Under the pieces are notes generated by a model. The model worked only from the letters and a program-made list of their open reading frames with translations, did no database searches and was not told the origin of the DNA. Made by a program: the position numbers and the translations under genes. Below are positions 15,307-16,032 of a stretch of DNA of 16,032 bases, in pieces. Origin of the DNA: Flavobacterium sp. (GTDB taxonomy: Bacteria; Bacteroidota; Bacteroidia; Flavobacteriales; Flavobacteriaceae); contig JALRGZ010000006.1 in NCBI GenBank assembly GCA_023253295.1, forward strand, positions 1 to 16,032, read 5' to 3'. How positions within the stretch are numbered: position 1 is the stretch's first letter; the number at the start of each line of letters is the position of its first letter.

Positions 15307-16032
15307 CTATGTTGTTAACAAAAACGATATAGTATCGATGTTGTCTGCGTAATCCCATAAATTAGGTTGTTGAGTTTGTCCGAATCCGATACTTTTTTTT
15401 ATTAAATTATTACTCACTATACATTGAATTTGATCGGTGTCTTGTTCTAATCTATTTTTAACTTCCGAAAGGGTTTCGTAGTATTCATAAAAAACACTGG
15501 AAATAGGAGAGGCGTAACTGCTGTCTTCTTTTATAGTAAGAAAACCGTTGTCTAATAATTGGAAATTACTCATTAGGAAAACTGCTTTGTTGTAGTCGTA
15601 ATTATTAGCGTATTTTTCATAATGAATCACATCCTGATATTCAAACATCGCTTCAAAGAAAGGATCAAAAACATATCCCTTTGGCACAAAAAGTTTAGAT
15701 ACATTTCGGCATCCAAGCCCAAAATATCTAAAGATGTCTTCTCCTAATGCTACTAATTGTTCTTTGGTTTCTTCACCGTTTAAAACAGCAACTGAGTTTC
15801 TGTTTTTACGAATAATTGAAGGCTTGTCTTTGAAATAATATTCAAAATAACGAGCGGTGTTGTTGCTTCCTGTTGCAATTACGGCATCAAAGTTTTCTAA
15901 TTTACCTTCGGTAAAAGTGATTTTGTTAGCTAATTCGGGTGCAATATGAATCAAATATTTAGCTAAGAATGGTAGCAAATGTTGATCGTTAGAAGAAGTT
16001 TTTACTAAAACATCGTGCCCTGTTATTAGAAC
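15307..16032 (-). CDS. LuxC-type acyl-CoA reductase (5' end missing)
   Basis: The frame stays open from the TAG at 15307-15309 to the window edge, so the N-terminal part is missing. A TTG at 15978 is internal: the 18 codons before it (ending KTSSNDQHL) continue the family sequence. The visible 241 residues carry the Rossmann-like IATGSNNTARYFEYYF region and the catalytic Cys in GLGCRNVSK (codon 15709-15711), as in LuxC of the aldehyde dehydrogenase superfamily. LuxC reduces acyl-CoA or an acyl-enzyme to the aldehyde with NADPH; in Bacteroidota, without the rest of the lux genes, the substrate is unknown. In related genomes this gene commonly sits beside serC and a ferredoxin gene; the latter would be outside this window. 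Confidence 0.82.
   Translation of the reverse strand, partial: VLITGHDVLVKTSSNDQHLLPFLAKYLIHIAPELANKITFTEGKLENFDAVIATGSNNTARYFEYYFKDKPSIIRKNRNSVAVLNGEETKEQLVALGEDIFRYFGLGCRNVSKLFVPKGYVFDPFFEAMFEYQDVIHYEKYANNYDYNKAVFLMSNFQLLDNGFLTIKEDSSYASPISSVFYEYYETLSEVKNRLEQDTDQIQCIVSNNLIKKSIGFGQTQQPNLWDYADNIDTISFLLTT

Noticed and set aside
1..16032. CRISPR array, tRNA, rRNA, insertion sequence or prophage
   Set aside because: No regularly spaced repeats, cloverleaf-like sequences, transposase or phage genes were found in any frame.

Overview
The window is AT-rich chromosomal DNA from a member of the Bacteroidota, most likely Flavobacterium or a close relative. The evidence is the set of genes (DUF2400/TIGR02757 protein, YaiO-type outer-membrane barrel, DUF937 protein, short SerA beside SerC and a LuxC-type acyl-CoA reductase), the lack of clear Shine-Dalgarno sequences, promoter-like TAnnTTTG boxes, and a GC-rich intergenic element of a kind I recall from flavobacterial genomes. 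No tRNA, rRNA, CRISPR array, insertion sequence or phage gene was seen.

Left edge (1-2033): the 3' part of a 6-phosphogluconolactonase gene runs rightward and meets a leftward DEAD-box RNA helicase gene. A hairpin terminator usable from both sides lies between them.

Centre-left (2179-8823, all leftward): this is the most interesting part, a tight five-gene cluster. In transcription order it encodes a stand-alone receiver (CheY-like) protein, a membrane-anchored HEAT-repeat protein, a processive family-2 glycosyltransferase (D, D, GED, QxxRW), an LtaS/MdoB-type phosphotransferase of the alkaline-phosphatase superfamily with a C-terminal TPR tail, and a TPR plus outer-membrane beta-barrel protein of YaiO type. 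The last two genes overlap by one base. Their TPR segments look like copies of each other, which suggests one shared periplasmic module placed in both an inner-membrane enzyme and an outer-membrane protein. I infer an envelope or extracellular glycan system: the glycosyltransferase makes the polymer, the phosphotransferase may decorate it (broadly as BcsG does for cellulose), the TPR-barrel protein may export it, and receiver plus HEAT protein may control it. The product is unknown.

Centre-right (9047-12905): mostly housekeeping and small uncharacterised genes. A DUF2400 protein and a LolD-like ABC ATPase form a leftward pair. MsrA and a small membrane protein overlap and run rightward. Facing them are a small two-TM protein, a lipoprotein and a DUF937 protein with a C-terminal EF-hand-like loop.

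Right edge (13001-16032, leftward): acyl-CoA reductase (cut by the window end), SerC, a structured GC-rich intergenic repeat, then SerA. SerA and SerC give the first two steps of serine synthesis from 3-phosphoglycerate. A strong terminator follows serA, and its loop carries part of a good promoter match for the next gene.
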